From assembly GCA_910585285.1 (NCBI GenBank), contig CAJUDL010000035.1, positions 1-37,537 of the forward strand: 37,537 nucleotides of DNA, read 5' to 3'. Positions 1-8,330 of the stretch are shown here, piece after piece. Made by a program: the position numbers and the translations under genes. The notes beneath the pieces are model-generated. The model saw only the letters and a program-made list of their open reading frames with translations, did not search any database and was not told the DNA's origin. Source of the DNA: an uncultured Muribaculaceae bacterium (GTDB lineage Bacteria > Bacteroidota > Bacteroidia > Bacteroidales > Muribaculaceae). Each line of letters begins with the position of its first letter. Within the stretch, counting starts at the first letter, position 1.

Positions 1-1
1 A

Positions 2-664
2 CAGGTTACGTTCAACCTGTCTTACAACTGGATGCCGTCTAACAAATTCTCGGCTTCGGCTTTTGCCCAATATTTCGGAGAATATAACCTGTATGTGCCT
101 GTTTACGAGCCATACGACGGTGGGACTGCTTTGCTTCGCACCTTTGAAACTGACGGCGACTATAACCGTACTCAAATCGGAATGTCGTTTAATTACAAAC
201 TGTTAAATGGCAATCTTCAACTTGCGGCATCGCCCTCAATTTCAATCTATCGTATGACCGGATTATTTGACATTAAACGGAGTCCGTTCACTTGCAACGC
301 ATCGGTTACTTATTATTTTGGTAATTTCTACTTTCAGGCATCGTATCAGACAAGAAACCTGACAGTGCAGGGCAATCGTGGAGTAATATATAAAGACCGT
401 GATTTCTACCAGATACTCGCAGGATGGAGCGGGGCAAACTGGAATATCAGGGTAAGCGCGATGAATCTATTTCGCAATGACTGGCTCTGTGCTACTAATA
501 CGTTGTCAACTCCTTTATATTCAGAAACGCGATTCGTTGATGGAAACAACTTTCATCGCCGTTTGAACCTTTCGGTGACATACACTTTCGGTTACGGAAA
601 GAAAGTACAACGGGGCAACGAGGTCGGAGAACAATCAGGCGCATCTTCAGCTATTATGAAATAA
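2..664 (+). CDS. Outer-membrane beta-barrel protein, C-terminal part (5' end outside window)
   Basis: The reading frame is open from the first bases of the window, so the gene starts upstream; the first ATG inside, at 32, is not a likely start because the residues before it (VTFNLSYNW) continue the same beta-strand pattern. About 220 residues are seen. They alternate polar and aromatic residues as in outer-membrane beta strands, and end in a TYTFGYGKK strand followed by a short polar tail. This ending matches my memory of the OMP_b-brl_3 family, the TonB-receptor-like barrels of Bacteroidetes with an N-terminal carboxypeptidase-regulatory-like domain. The role would be in the outer membrane, perhaps uptake or secretion; the substrate cannot be told from this fragment. 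It could instead be the end of a true TonB-dependent receptor. Confidence 0.75.
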   Translation, partial: QVTFNLSYNWMPSNKFSASAFAQYFGEYNLYVPVYEPYDGGTALLRTFETDGDYNRTQIGMSFNYKLLNGNLQLAASPSISIYRMTGLFDIKRSPFTCNASVTYYFGNFYFQASYQTRNLTVQGNRGVIYKDRDFYQILAGWSGANWNIRVSAMNLFRNDWLCATNTLSTPLYSETRFVDGNNFHRRLNLSVTYTFGYGKKVQRGNEVGEQSGASSAIMK

Positions 665-709
665 GCCACACCAATATTAACGGTATTAATAACATAAAAA
701 TAACTTAAG

Positions 710-916
710 ATGAGAAAAGTCTGCACATTAGCTTGTCTCATATCCAGTGTTATGAGCATTAATGCTCAAATCATTGAAGCAGGAGAATCTAATCCTATAT
801 GGGGTGTGCGTGCTGCCTTTGATGTAAATCTGCCGGGAAAGTTGCATGGCAATGTGATCGATGATCGAATGTTCCGCAATGGTACATCATTTCGCTTAAG
901 GATAGTGGCAATGTGA
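710..916 (+). pseudogene. Truncated secreted/outer-membrane protein, N-terminal remnant
   Basis: A 68-residue ORF starts with a plausible signal peptide (MRKVCTLACLISSVMSINAQ) and continues with NPIWGVRAAFDVNLPGK, which resembles the start of the mature part of Bacteroidetes porin-like barrel proteins. It stops long before a barrel could form. In another frame, roughly 880-979, a second protein-like stretch (KDSGNVTGVQQVLVEYI) follows and then also stops, so a frameshift or deletion is likely. It lies 45 bases after the barrel gene and before a hairpin terminator. It could be a genuine small secreted protein, but a decayed gene is the better reading. Confidence 0.45.
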
Positions 917-1006
917 CAGGCGTACAGCAGGTATTGGTGGAGTACATTTGTCGGAATGTTATGAAATGTCAGGTCTGAAACGACAGTGGTGGTGGATATG
1001 AAAACA

Positions 1007-1035
1007 ATTGAGTCTGCCGGGAGGGCAGACTCAAT
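1007..1035 (-). terminator. Hairpin terminator after the oadA-like gene
   Basis: A perfect 12-bp inverted repeat (ATTGAGTCTGCC and its complement) encloses a 5-base loop. Read on the minus strand it is followed by TGTTTTC, so it probably ends the carboxyltransferase gene. It may also stop transcripts coming from the left on the plus strand. Confidence 0.7.
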
Positions 1036-1070
1036 CTATTCGATTTATCTAATATTGATGGTGGTGTTGA

Positions 1071-2963
1071 TTACTCGAATTCTACGAGGGGCTGGTCTGT
1101 GGCGATGACGTCTCCTTCGTTTACGAGGAAGCGTTTGATTGTTCCTGCCATATCTGTGGCAAGGTCATTCTCCATCTTCATTGCTTCGTATACAAGGAGA
1201 AGATCTCCCATCTTCACTATCTGACCGGGTTTGGCAAGGATTTCGATTACTGTGCCACCCATCGGTGCGCGGAACACTTTTCCTGTGATCTCCTCAGCAG
1301 CTGCCTTTGGAGCTTCTTCAGCTTTTGCTGCCGGTTCCTCAGCTTTCTTTTCAGCCTGTTTTGCTTCGAATTCAGCTTTGCGTTTGTTCTTAAGGAATGT
1401 GTTGGCAACAGAGGGGAGGAGTTCGATAAGCAGGAATTCCTCTTCGTTCTGAGCGAGCTTCACGCCGCCGAATTCAGGCAGTTCCGGATTTGCCGGTTCA
1501 CGGAAGGAGCTTGTGTCGTAGGGACGTTCCTCCGCAGAACCTGTGATTTTCTCGCGGAACGCAGGATCAATGGCAACCGGTGTGTGACCATACTCACCCT
1601 TAACAAGAGAGATGAACTGATTATTCTTATTGGAATAGTCTGGTGCACCTTTGCGACGGTCAAGAGCGAGAGCCACCGCCTGTGAGCCTACAATCTGGCT
1701 GGTTGGTGTTACGAGCGGCACAAGACCTGCATCGCGGCGAACTTTCGGGATGAGTGCCATAGCCTCGTCAAGCACATCTTCTGCCTTGAGGGCGCGGAGA
1801 TTGGCAACCATATTGGAATACATTCCGCCGGGAACCTCAGCGTTCTTAACAAGTTCATTGGGTTTGGGGAATCCGAAATAAGCCTCGATTTTGTGGCATG
1901 CGTCAAGAAGATCTTCTTCTCGGTTTTCATTGGCAGCCGCGATGGCGCGATCAAATTCTGCATCGATCTCTTTCGGCATCTTTGCATAGTACTCATCGAA
2001 GTCGTTGGGCCATTTATCCTTGTTGAGGTCGAAGTCAGCGAGAGCCTTGCGTGCCTCAACCAGCTCTTTACGGATTTTGGCAACAGCGTCCATATTGACT
2101 GCAACCTCGATTCCGAGTTTCTGGCAGAAAATCCATACAAGCTCAATGGCAGGAGCTGCAGAGCCGCCGCCGAACCACCAGATATTGGTATCTACAATAT
2201 CCACGCCTTTTATGATGGCTGTGAGAACTGAAGCCAGACCATAGCCGGGGGTGCAATGTGTATGGAAGTCAACGGGCACTTTGAGCGCCTGTTTCAATTT
2301 GGGCATGAGGGTGAAGATTCTTGACGGGTTCACAAGACCTGCCATATCTTTAAGTGTCACCATTTTTGCACCAAGAGCTTCCATCTCTTTTGCCTTCTCT
2401 ACAAAATATTCATCTGTGAATATTTTCTCAGGAGCTGCAGGGGCGTCATTACCGCCGAAGAGTCTTGCGAAGAAGCCTTTTTTCTTCGGGGCTTCAACCG
2501 GTGTGTCTTTCGGATCAACGGTGTAGCATACGGCTGTATCGGAAATACCACCAAGCTGGTTGATCATTTTAACCGATTCCTTGATGTTGTCAATGTCGTT
2601 GAGCGCATCGAAGATACGCATAACGTTCAGACCGTTTTCAATCGCTTTCTTGTAGAAGCCTTCAAGAACATAGTCGGGATAGGGGACATAACCGAAGAGG
2701 TTGCGACCGCGAGAAAGAGCGGAGAGCAGAGAGATGCCCTTCATCTCTTTGGAACATGCGCGGAGACGATCCCAAGGGGATTCTCCAAGGTAGCGCATCA
2801 CTGAGTCGGGTACGGCACCGCCCCATACCTCCATAATGTAGAATTTAGCTTCACGATAAAGGGGGAGAAGTTTGTCAACGTTCTCCTGCTTCATACGGGT
2901 TGCGAACAGCGACTGTTGTCCGTCGCGCAGTGTGAGGTCTCGGATTTGTAATACCTTTGCCAT
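1071..2963 (-). CDS. oadA: Biotin-dependent carboxyltransferase, oxaloacetate decarboxylase alpha-type
   Basis: This 630-residue protein has the order of OadA and pyruvate carboxylase subunit B: an HMGL-like carboxyltransferase barrel, a conserved carboxylase domain, an Ala/Lys/Glu-rich linker (about 535-558) and a C-terminal biotinyl domain. Visible residues are the metal-site Asp14 in LRDGQQS, Lys205 in TLKDMAGL (the lysine position that is carboxylated in the family), the HTH metal ligands His234 and His236, and biotin attachment Lys596 in EAMKMEN. It probably moves a carboxyl group between biotin and pyruvate or oxaloacetate. No beta or gamma membrane subunit or biotin carboxylase is nearby, so its partners must be elsewhere. 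An unusual Lys/Phe/Ala-rich insert sits at about 158-180, inside the barrel. The exact substrate is inferred. Confidence 0.88.
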   Translation of the reverse strand: MAKVLQIRDLTLRDGQQSLFATRMKQENVDKLLPLYREAKFYIMEVWGGAVPDSVMRYLGESPWDRLRACSKEMKGISLLSALSRGRNLFGYVPYPDYVLEGFYKKAIENGLNVMRIFDALNDIDNIKESVKMINQLGGISDTAVCYTVDPKDTPVEAPKKKGFFARLFGGNDAPAAPEKIFTDEYFVEKAKEMEALGAKMVTLKDMAGLVNPSRIFTLMPKLKQALKVPVDFHTHCTPGYGLASVLTAIIKGVDIVDTNIWWFGGGSAAPAIELVWIFCQKLGIEVAVNMDAVAKIRKELVEARKALADFDLNKDKWPNDFDEYYAKMPKEIDAEFDRAIAAANENREEDLLDACHKIEAYFGFPKPNELVKNAEVPGGMYSNMVANLRALKAEDVLDEAMALIPKVRRDAGLVPLVTPTSQIVGSQAVALALDRRKGAPDYSNKNNQFISLVKGEYGHTPVAIDPAFREKITGSAEERPYDTSSFREPANPELPEFGGVKLAQNEEEFLLIELLPSVANTFLKNKRKAEFEAKQAEKKAEEPAAKAEEAPKAAAEEITGKVFRAPMGGTVIEILAKPGQIVKMGDLLLVYEAMKMENDLATDMAGTIKRFLVNEGDVIATDQPLVEFE

Positions 2964-3013
2964 TTGGTCTTAGTGTTAAGGTTTCGAAATGAAATTTAAT
3001 AAAAATTTAATTT

Positions 3014-3046
3014 TGCGGTAAATATATATATAAATTTCATACCGCA
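3014..3046. promoter_or_regulatory. Inverted repeat in the oadA leader
   Basis: TGCGGTA and TACCGCA arms, 7 bp each, are separated by an AT-only 19-base spacer, about 50-80 bases upstream of the oadA start. It could be an operator or a leader hairpin. No clear TAnnTTTG promoter was found for this gene. Confidence 0.3.
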
Positions 3047-3073
3047 CAAAAAATTAATGAAAAATTTCAGTAA

Positions 3074-3112
3074 TAAGCCAAAATCTTTCAAAATACTGAA
3101 GATTTTGGCTTA
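3074..3112 (-). terminator. Terminator after the penicillin-binding protein gene
   Basis: A perfect 14-bp stem (TAAGCCAAAATCTT and its complement) with an 11-base loop lies about 30 bases past the stop codon of the minus-strand mrcA-like gene. It separates that gene from oadA. Confidence 0.75.
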
Positions 3113-3142
3113 CGAAACCGGATTATTTATGTTTAAATATTG

Positions 3143-5617
3143 TTATTCAAAAATGCCTTCAACAGCTTCTTCCTCTACCGGCTCGGCAACGGTATAGGTC
3201 GTTATCTCCCCTTCACATGCATTATAGCCTTCGGGGAACTGGAATTTTGCATCCTGGCTATACGGAAGTTTGCTATCCGCATATACCTTCTGCATGTAGA
3301 GTCCGTAGATCGGAAGGGCAGCGCGTGCGCCTTGACCGAATGCCATAGAATTGAAGTGGATGTAGCGTTCTTCACCACCTACCCATACTCCTGTCACCAA
3401 GTCAGGTGTAAAGCCCATGAACCAGGTATCGGAATTAGAGTTGGTAGTACCGGTCTTACCACCCATTTCTGCGCGGATATTATAACGAGAGCGAAGGCTC
3501 GCGCCCGTGCCGCTGTCTACGACGTTCAGCAATATTGACAATATCTTGTAATAAGCGTCTTCCGATGTCACCTCTGTGCGGTGAGGAACAGCTGTATATA
3601 TGAGGTTTCCTTGATTGTCTTCTATGCGGGTCACGAACACCGGATCAACACGTATGCCTCGGTTGGCAAAAGCCGTATAGGCGGCTACCATGTGTCCTAC
3701 AGGCACGTCTACAGTGCCCAGACAGAGCGGGAGGGTGGGATCAATGTAACCCGTTATACCGAACATACGCATTTTGTTTGCAAGGCTTACGGGGGTAAGC
3801 TCGTTGACAAGGCGCGCAGATATCCAGTTGTTGGAGTTGGTTAGTGCCCATCTTAGGTCAACCATTTCGCCTACACGGGCATGGCTTGAGTTTCTGGGTG
3901 CCCAGTTCCCGAATACCGGCTGAGTATTGGAGAACATTGAACACGGAGTGAAGTCCTGCTCCATTGCAAGCGTATACAGGAACGGTTTTGCTGTAGATCC
4001 GATCTGGCGTTTGCCTCGACTAACCATATCATACTGGAAATGGGTGAAATCAGGTCCGCCTACATAAGCCTTTACGTGACCTGTGACTGGGTCCATGCTC
4101 ATCAACCCTGTGCGGAGAATAGTTTTCATATAAAGGAGAGAGTCGTAGGGTGACATGGTTACGGTTTTTGAACCAGGCACAATCTTTGTGATATTTCTCC
4201 CTTTTTCATTTCTGGTTTCCTTGACATAAGCGAACACATCCATTTCGTAAGGAGTGTGGAATGCCTTTTCGATTTCTTCTTCGGAATGTCCGGCTTTTTT
4301 CATATTGCGGTAGCGTTCAGTCTGCTTAACGGCATTCTTGATAAGCTTCATGACACCATCGTAGCTGAGCTCAGAGCTATTGGTGGTGTAAGGACCTGTT
4401 CGTTGTCCTCTTTTTTCACTTTCGAAAGCCGGTTGCAGATAGCCGCCGAGATGCTGGTATACGGCATCTTCTGCATAACGTTGCATTCTGGTGTCGATAG
4501 TGGTATATATGCGCAAGCCATCGGTATAAAGATCGTAATAGTTGCCGTCAGGTTTGGGATTCTTGAGAATCCATCCATAAAGAGGATTCTCCTCCCATTG
4601 GGTTGAATCTGTATTGTAGTTTCCAAGAGCTACGCGATAGGCAACCATCGACTTATAGTCGGAACGTTTTGGACGTTCAGGTTTTTTTGCGGTCATGAGA
4701 CGACGAATCTCCTCACGCAGATAGGGTGCACCTCCCTCTTTATGGTCAACTTTATGATAATCCAACGTAAGGGGAAGTGCTTTGAGAGAATCTCCTTCCG
4801 CGATGGTAAGGAAGTCTGCCTTAACCATCTGATCGATAACTGTGTTTCTGCGATTTTTCGCACGCTCTTCGTGACGAAGGGGATTATAGTAACTCGGATT
4901 CTTAAGCATCCCGACAAGGAGGGCAGCCTCCTCAGCCTTAAGATCGCCGGGTTCCTTACCGAAATACACGTTGGCGGCAGTCTTGATGCCCACGGCATTG
5001 TTAAGGAAGTCAAAGCGGTTGAGATACATATTAATGATCTCATCCTTGGTGTAGAATCTTTCGAGCTTAACCGCAATCATCCATTCTATAGGTTTCTGGA
5101 TGGCTCTTTTGAAAATGTTGCCTGTCGGCTGGGAATATAACTGTTTAGCGAGCTGCTGGGTGATCGTCGAAGCTCCTCCTGCGGATTTATCTCCCATCAT
5201 CACGGTCTTTATCATTGTTCTTCCCAAAGCCTTGAAATCAATGCCGGAATGCTCTTTGAATCTGACGTCTTCCGTTGCGATCAAAGCATTGATTACGTAA
5301 GGAGATACAGCATCATAATCTGTATATACACGATTGCCTGAACCGAAAAAATATCGTCCGAGTTCTGTTGTGCCGTCAGATGCATATACGAGCGATGCCA
5401 GCTTGTCATGAGGATCTTCAAGTTCTTCGATTGGCGGCATGTAGCCGATCACGCCATTATAAATAAGCAGAAGAAACAGAAAAATGAAAGCGCCGAGACT
5501 CAGGAATGATGCCCAAAGCCATTTTACCACACGCTGGTTTCGTTTTATACGCTTTGCAGCGCGAGCGTCAAAACCATTGTTCCCTATGTTGTTATCGAAA
5601 TCGTTATTGTTATTCAT
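3143..5617 (-). CDS. mrcA: Class A penicillin-binding protein 1A (transglycosylase/transpeptidase)
   Basis: This bifunctional peptidoglycan synthase has a short Asn-rich cytoplasmic tail, one membrane helix (about residues 32-58), a GT51 glycosyltransferase domain and a penicillin-binding transpeptidase domain. From the chosen ATG, catalytic Glu116 lies in ATEDVRFKEHSG, and GGASTITQQLAKQL follows. The transpeptidase has Ser541 and Lys544 in GSTAK, SNN beginning at Ser595, and KTGTT beginning at Lys721. It polymerises glycan strands and cross-links peptides on the outer face of the inner membrane. The longest frame begins with TTG at 5638, but a -7-like box at 5643-5650 would place the transcript start near that codon. 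The ATG at 5617 is therefore preferred, giving 824 residues. Confidence 0.93.
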   Translation of the reverse strand: MNNNNDFDNNIGNNGFDARAAKRIKRNQRVVKWLWASFLSLGAFIFLFLLLIYNGVIGYMPPIEELEDPHDKLASLVYASDGTTELGRYFFGSGNRVYTDYDAVSPYVINALIATEDVRFKEHSGIDFKALGRTMIKTVMMGDKSAGGASTITQQLAKQLYSQPTGNIFKRAIQKPIEWMIAVKLERFYTKDEIINMYLNRFDFLNNAVGIKTAANVYFGKEPGDLKAEEAALLVGMLKNPSYYNPLRHEERAKNRRNTVIDQMVKADFLTIAEGDSLKALPLTLDYHKVDHKEGGAPYLREEIRRLMTAKKPERPKRSDYKSMVAYRVALGNYNTDSTQWEENPLYGWILKNPKPDGNYYDLYTDGLRIYTTIDTRMQRYAEDAVYQHLGGYLQPAFESEKRGQRTGPYTTNSSELSYDGVMKLIKNAVKQTERYRNMKKAGHSEEEIEKAFHTPYEMDVFAYVKETRNEKGRNITKIVPGSKTVTMSPYDSLLYMKTILRTGLMSMDPVTGHVKAYVGGPDFTHFQYDMVSRGKRQIGSTAKPFLYTLAMEQDFTPCSMFSNTQPVFGNWAPRNSSHARVGEMVDLRWALTNSNNWISARLVNELTPVSLANKMRMFGITGYIDPTLPLCLGTVDVPVGHMVAAYTAFANRGIRVDPVFVTRIEDNQGNLIYTAVPHRTEVTSEDAYYKILSILLNVVDSGTGASLRSRYNIRAEMGGKTGTTNSNSDTWFMGFTPDLVTGVWVGGEERYIHFNSMAFGQGARAALPIYGLYMQKVYADSKLPYSQDAKFQFPEGYNACEGEITTYTVAEPVEEEAVEGIFE

Positions 5618-5642
5618 ATTCCCAAATATGGTTTGCAAACTG

Positions 5643-5650
5643 CAAATATA
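5643..5650 (-). promoter_or_regulatory. Promoter -7 box for the mrcA-like gene
   Basis: On the minus strand this reads TATATTTG, matching TAnnTTTG. No good TTTG -33 element was found at the usual distance. It lies 26 bases before the ATG at 5617. Confidence 0.4.
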
Positions 5651-5676
5651 TAAAAATATTTGGTTATTCGCGCACT

Positions 5677-6246
5677 TTATTTCTTTTTCTGAACGGAGAA
5701 ACCGAATTTACCTATCAGGTTGCCCAGCTCATAATAATGTCCGTGGCTATATGCCATGAGTCCGGATTTCTCTAAAGAGAAGCGTCCGGTTGCCGGATCT
5801 ATGAAGCGTTCGTCCGCGCGGACATTCAATACTTCGGCAACAAACATATCATGGCTGCCGAGTGCGACAATTGATTTTACTCTGCATTCAATTGAGAGGG
5901 GAGATTCTTCAATAGTCGGAGACGCTACCTTCTCTCCTGGAATCGGAGTGAGACCGGTTTCTTTCCATTTGTCAAAATCTTTACCGGAACGCACTCCTGC
6001 CCAGTCTGTTGCTTTCGCCATGGACGCTGTGGTGAGATTTATAGTGAACTCCATCCGGTCTTTGATGATCGGATAAGAATGACGTTCGGGACGCACTGAG
6101 ATATAGCACATTGCTGGATCCGAACATATTGTGCCTGTCCATGCCACTGTGAGCATATTCCATTCTTCAGGATTGGCGCCGCAGGTTACAAGAACTGCGG
6201 GAAGCGGATATATCATAGTTCCGGGGCGCCAGGATGTTTTTGCCAT
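5677..6246 (-). CDS. Flavin reductase family protein (FMN-binding split barrel)
   Basis: This 189-residue protein fits the flavin reductase-like, FMN-binding split-barrel family in length and pattern. It opens with WRPGTMIYPLPAVLVTCG, followed by NMLTVAWTGTICSDPAMCYI and the typical stretch with Arg and His before YPIIKD. Near the end, LMAYSHGHYYELGNLIGKFG resembles the family's C-terminal strand and helix. Members bind FMN and reduce flavins or small electron acceptors in the cytoplasm, but many have no assigned substrate, and none is evident here. It is 38 bases from the longest mrcA frame and divergent from the phosphohexomutase gene, with about 200 bases between them. Confidence 0.82.
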   Translation of the reverse strand: MAKTSWRPGTMIYPLPAVLVTCGANPEEWNMLTVAWTGTICSDPAMCYISVRPERHSYPIIKDRMEFTINLTTASMAKATDWAGVRSGKDFDKWKETGLTPIPGEKVASPTIEESPLSIECRVKSIVALGSHDMFVAEVLNVRADERFIDPATGRFSLEKSGLMAYSHGHYYELGNLIGKFGFSVQKKK

Positions 6247-6338
6247 AATTCTTTAAAAAGCTTCTTAAACACTCTCTAAAATTTAGGCAAAATTACTACA
6301 TTTAAATTAAAAGCTGTTAAAGATGTGGAAATTTTTTA

Positions 6339-6346
6339 TATCTTTG
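6339..6346 (+). promoter_or_regulatory. Promoter -7 box for the phosphohexomutase gene
   Basis: TATCTTTG matches TAnnTTTG. The -33 region (TGTT near 6314) is weak. It implies a leader of roughly 90-95 bases before the ATG at 6447. Confidence 0.5.
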
Positions 6347-6446
6347 CGTTTATTAATTGAGCAGAGGAGGGTATAATAGTGTTTTTGCCACAATCCCTTC
6401 ACAATTGATAAGGAAATTATAAATATATAACCTATAAAGAATTATT

Positions 6447-8198
6447 ATGAATAATGATGAATTGTTGAGAACCGTTACAGAACGGGCTCAGAATTGGCTT
6501 ACGCCTCAATATGATGAAGAAACACGTGCAGAGGTAAAGAGAATGCTGGATGCCGAGGACAAGACTGAACTTATCGAATCATTTTATAAAGATCTTGAAT
6601 TCGGTACGGGTGGTTTGCGCGGCATCATGGGTGCTGGAACCAACCGCATGAACCGCTATACTGTCGGTTCTGCAACACAGGGTCTTGCCAATTATCTTAA
6701 GGATTGCTTCAAGGAACTTCCTCAGATTGCCGTTGCTGTTGGTCATGATGTGCGTCATAATTCACGTAAATTTGCCGAGCTTACTGCAGACATATTTTCA
6801 GCAAACGGTATTAAGGTATATCTTTTTGATGGTCCTTGTCCTACTCCTGAGGTTTCCTATGCTATACGTAAACTGGGTTGCCAGAGCGGGGTGATGGTAA
6901 CTGCAAGTCACAATCCGAAAGAATATAACGGCTATAAGGCTTATTGGAGCGATGGCGCGCAGATGATTGCCCCTCACGATGTGAAGACGATCGAATATGT
7001 GAATGCAATTACATCTGTTGATCAGATCAAATTCACTCCTAACAAAGATCTCATCCAAATTATCGGAAAGGATCTTGATGATCAATATCTTGCTGATATT
7101 CATTCCCTCTCTCTTGATCCGGAGGTCGACAAACGTCACAGCGACATGAAGATTGTTTACACCCCGATCCATGGCACAGGCTTACGCCTTATGTTTGATT
7201 CTCTTAAACTCTGGGGCTTCGAGAATGTGATCCATGTTCCCGAACAGGACATCCAGAGCGGTGACTTCCCCACAGTTGTGTCTCCGAATCCGGAGAATCC
7301 TGAGGCAATGACAATGGGTATTGCCAAGGCTAAAGAGGAGGGTGCAAGCCTTGTTCTTGCATCAGACCCGGATGCCGACCGTATCGGTCTTGTGGTTCGC
7401 GACAAGAAGGGTGAATATCAGCTCGTGAACGGAAACCAGATCGTGATGCTTCTCCTTTACTACATCATTACTCAGAATGTAGAGAAGAAACTTCTCAAAG
7501 GAAACGAATATTGCGTAAAGACCATCGTTACCACTGAGACCATTAAGAGAATCGCTGATGCGAACGGCATTAAGTGTTTCGATTGCTACACCGGCTTCAA
7601 ATGGATTGCCGATGTTATGCGTAATATGGAAGGCGTTGGCCGCTATATCGGTGGTGGTGAAGAGAGCTATGGTTTCCTTGCCGAAACATTCGTTAGGGAT
7701 AAGGATTCTATCTCTGCCAATTCACTTATAGCTGAGGCAGCAGCCTGGGCGGCTGACAAAGGTATGAACCTTTATGAACTTCTTGTTGATATCTACGCTA
7801 CTTATGGTTTTTCACGCGAGCGTGGCGTGAGCGTTGTTCGTCCCGGAAAGAGTGGGGCTGAGGAGATTGTGGCTATGATGAAAAACTTCCGTGAGAATCC
7901 TCCAAAAGAACTTGCCGGAAGCCCAATCGTCATGGTTAAAGATTACTCTGATCTCAACTGCCGTAATCTTAAGACAGGCGAGATTACAAAACTCGACTTC
8001 CCGACAACGTCAAATGTTCTCCAGTTCTTTACCGAGGCTGGTGACAAGGTTTCCATTCGTCCTTCTGGCACAGAACCGAAGATCAAGTTCTATGTGGAAG
8101 TCCGTGAAGACATGAAGAATAAAGAAGACTATGAAGCAACAGTGAATAAAGCCGAGGCTCACATAGATCAGGTTCTAAGTGATCTCAAGGTTAAATAA
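6447..8198 (+). CDS. Phospho-sugar mutase (phosphoglucomutase/phosphomannomutase)
   Basis: This 583-residue protein carries all four active-site signatures of the alpha-D-phosphohexomutase superfamily: the phosphoserine loop TASHNP (Ser154), the metal loop DPDADR (Asp307, Asp309, Asp311), the sugar-binding loop GGGEESYGF from Gly402, and the phosphate-binding loop RPSGTEPK from Arg538. It would interconvert hexose-1- and hexose-6-phosphates through a bisphosphate intermediate, linking glycolysis to polysaccharide and envelope precursor synthesis. The length fits the phosphoglucomutase type (PGM2-like, about 580 residues) better than short phosphomannomutases or GlmM (about 450). Specificity for glucose or mannose cannot be settled from the motifs. 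It appears to be a single-gene transcript ending in a strong terminator. Confidence 0.92.
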   Translation: MNNDELLRTVTERAQNWLTPQYDEETRAEVKRMLDAEDKTELIESFYKDLEFGTGGLRGIMGAGTNRMNRYTVGSATQGLANYLKDCFKELPQIAVAVGHDVRHNSRKFAELTADIFSANGIKVYLFDGPCPTPEVSYAIRKLGCQSGVMVTASHNPKEYNGYKAYWSDGAQMIAPHDVKTIEYVNAITSVDQIKFTPNKDLIQIIGKDLDDQYLADIHSLSLDPEVDKRHSDMKIVYTPIHGTGLRLMFDSLKLWGFENVIHVPEQDIQSGDFPTVVSPNPENPEAMTMGIAKAKEEGASLVLASDPDADRIGLVVRDKKGEYQLVNGNQIVMLLLYYIITQNVEKKLLKGNEYCVKTIVTTETIKRIADANGIKCFDCYTGFKWIADVMRNMEGVGRYIGGGEESYGFLAETFVRDKDSISANSLIAEAAAWAADKGMNLYELLVDIYATYGFSRERGVSVVRPGKSGAEEIVAMMKNFRENPPKELAGSPIVMVKDYSDLNCRNLKTGEITKLDFPTTSNVLQFFTEAGDKVSIRPSGTEPKIKFYVEVREDMKNKEDYEATVNKAEAHIDQVLSDLKVK

Positions 8199-8220
8199 AC
8201 AGCTTCTTATTTATAAACAT

Positions 8221-8266
8221 AAAAATCCGGTGATGCTGCGTAAAAAAGTAGCGTTACCGGATTTTT
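8221..8266 (+). terminator. Terminator after the phosphohexomutase gene
   Basis: An 11-bp perfect outer stem (AAAAATCCGGT and its complement) contains a second inner pairing (GCTGC with GTAGC, one G-U). The right arm ends in TTTTT, typical of a Rho-independent terminator. Confidence 0.85.
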
Positions 8267-8330
8267 CTGTATTTACGGCTATCCAACCTTGAAGCCGCTT
8301 CAGATGTTATAATGCAAAGGTTTAAAGGTT

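Noticed and set aside
5618..5638. TTG start for the penicillin-binding protein adding seven residues
   Set aside because: A -7 promoter box just upstream would place the transcript start at or after this codon; the ATG at 5617 fits better.
6347..6446. Possible riboswitch in the leader of the phosphohexomutase gene
   Set aside because: Only short stems (3-5 bp) could be drawn and no known riboswitch core was recognised.
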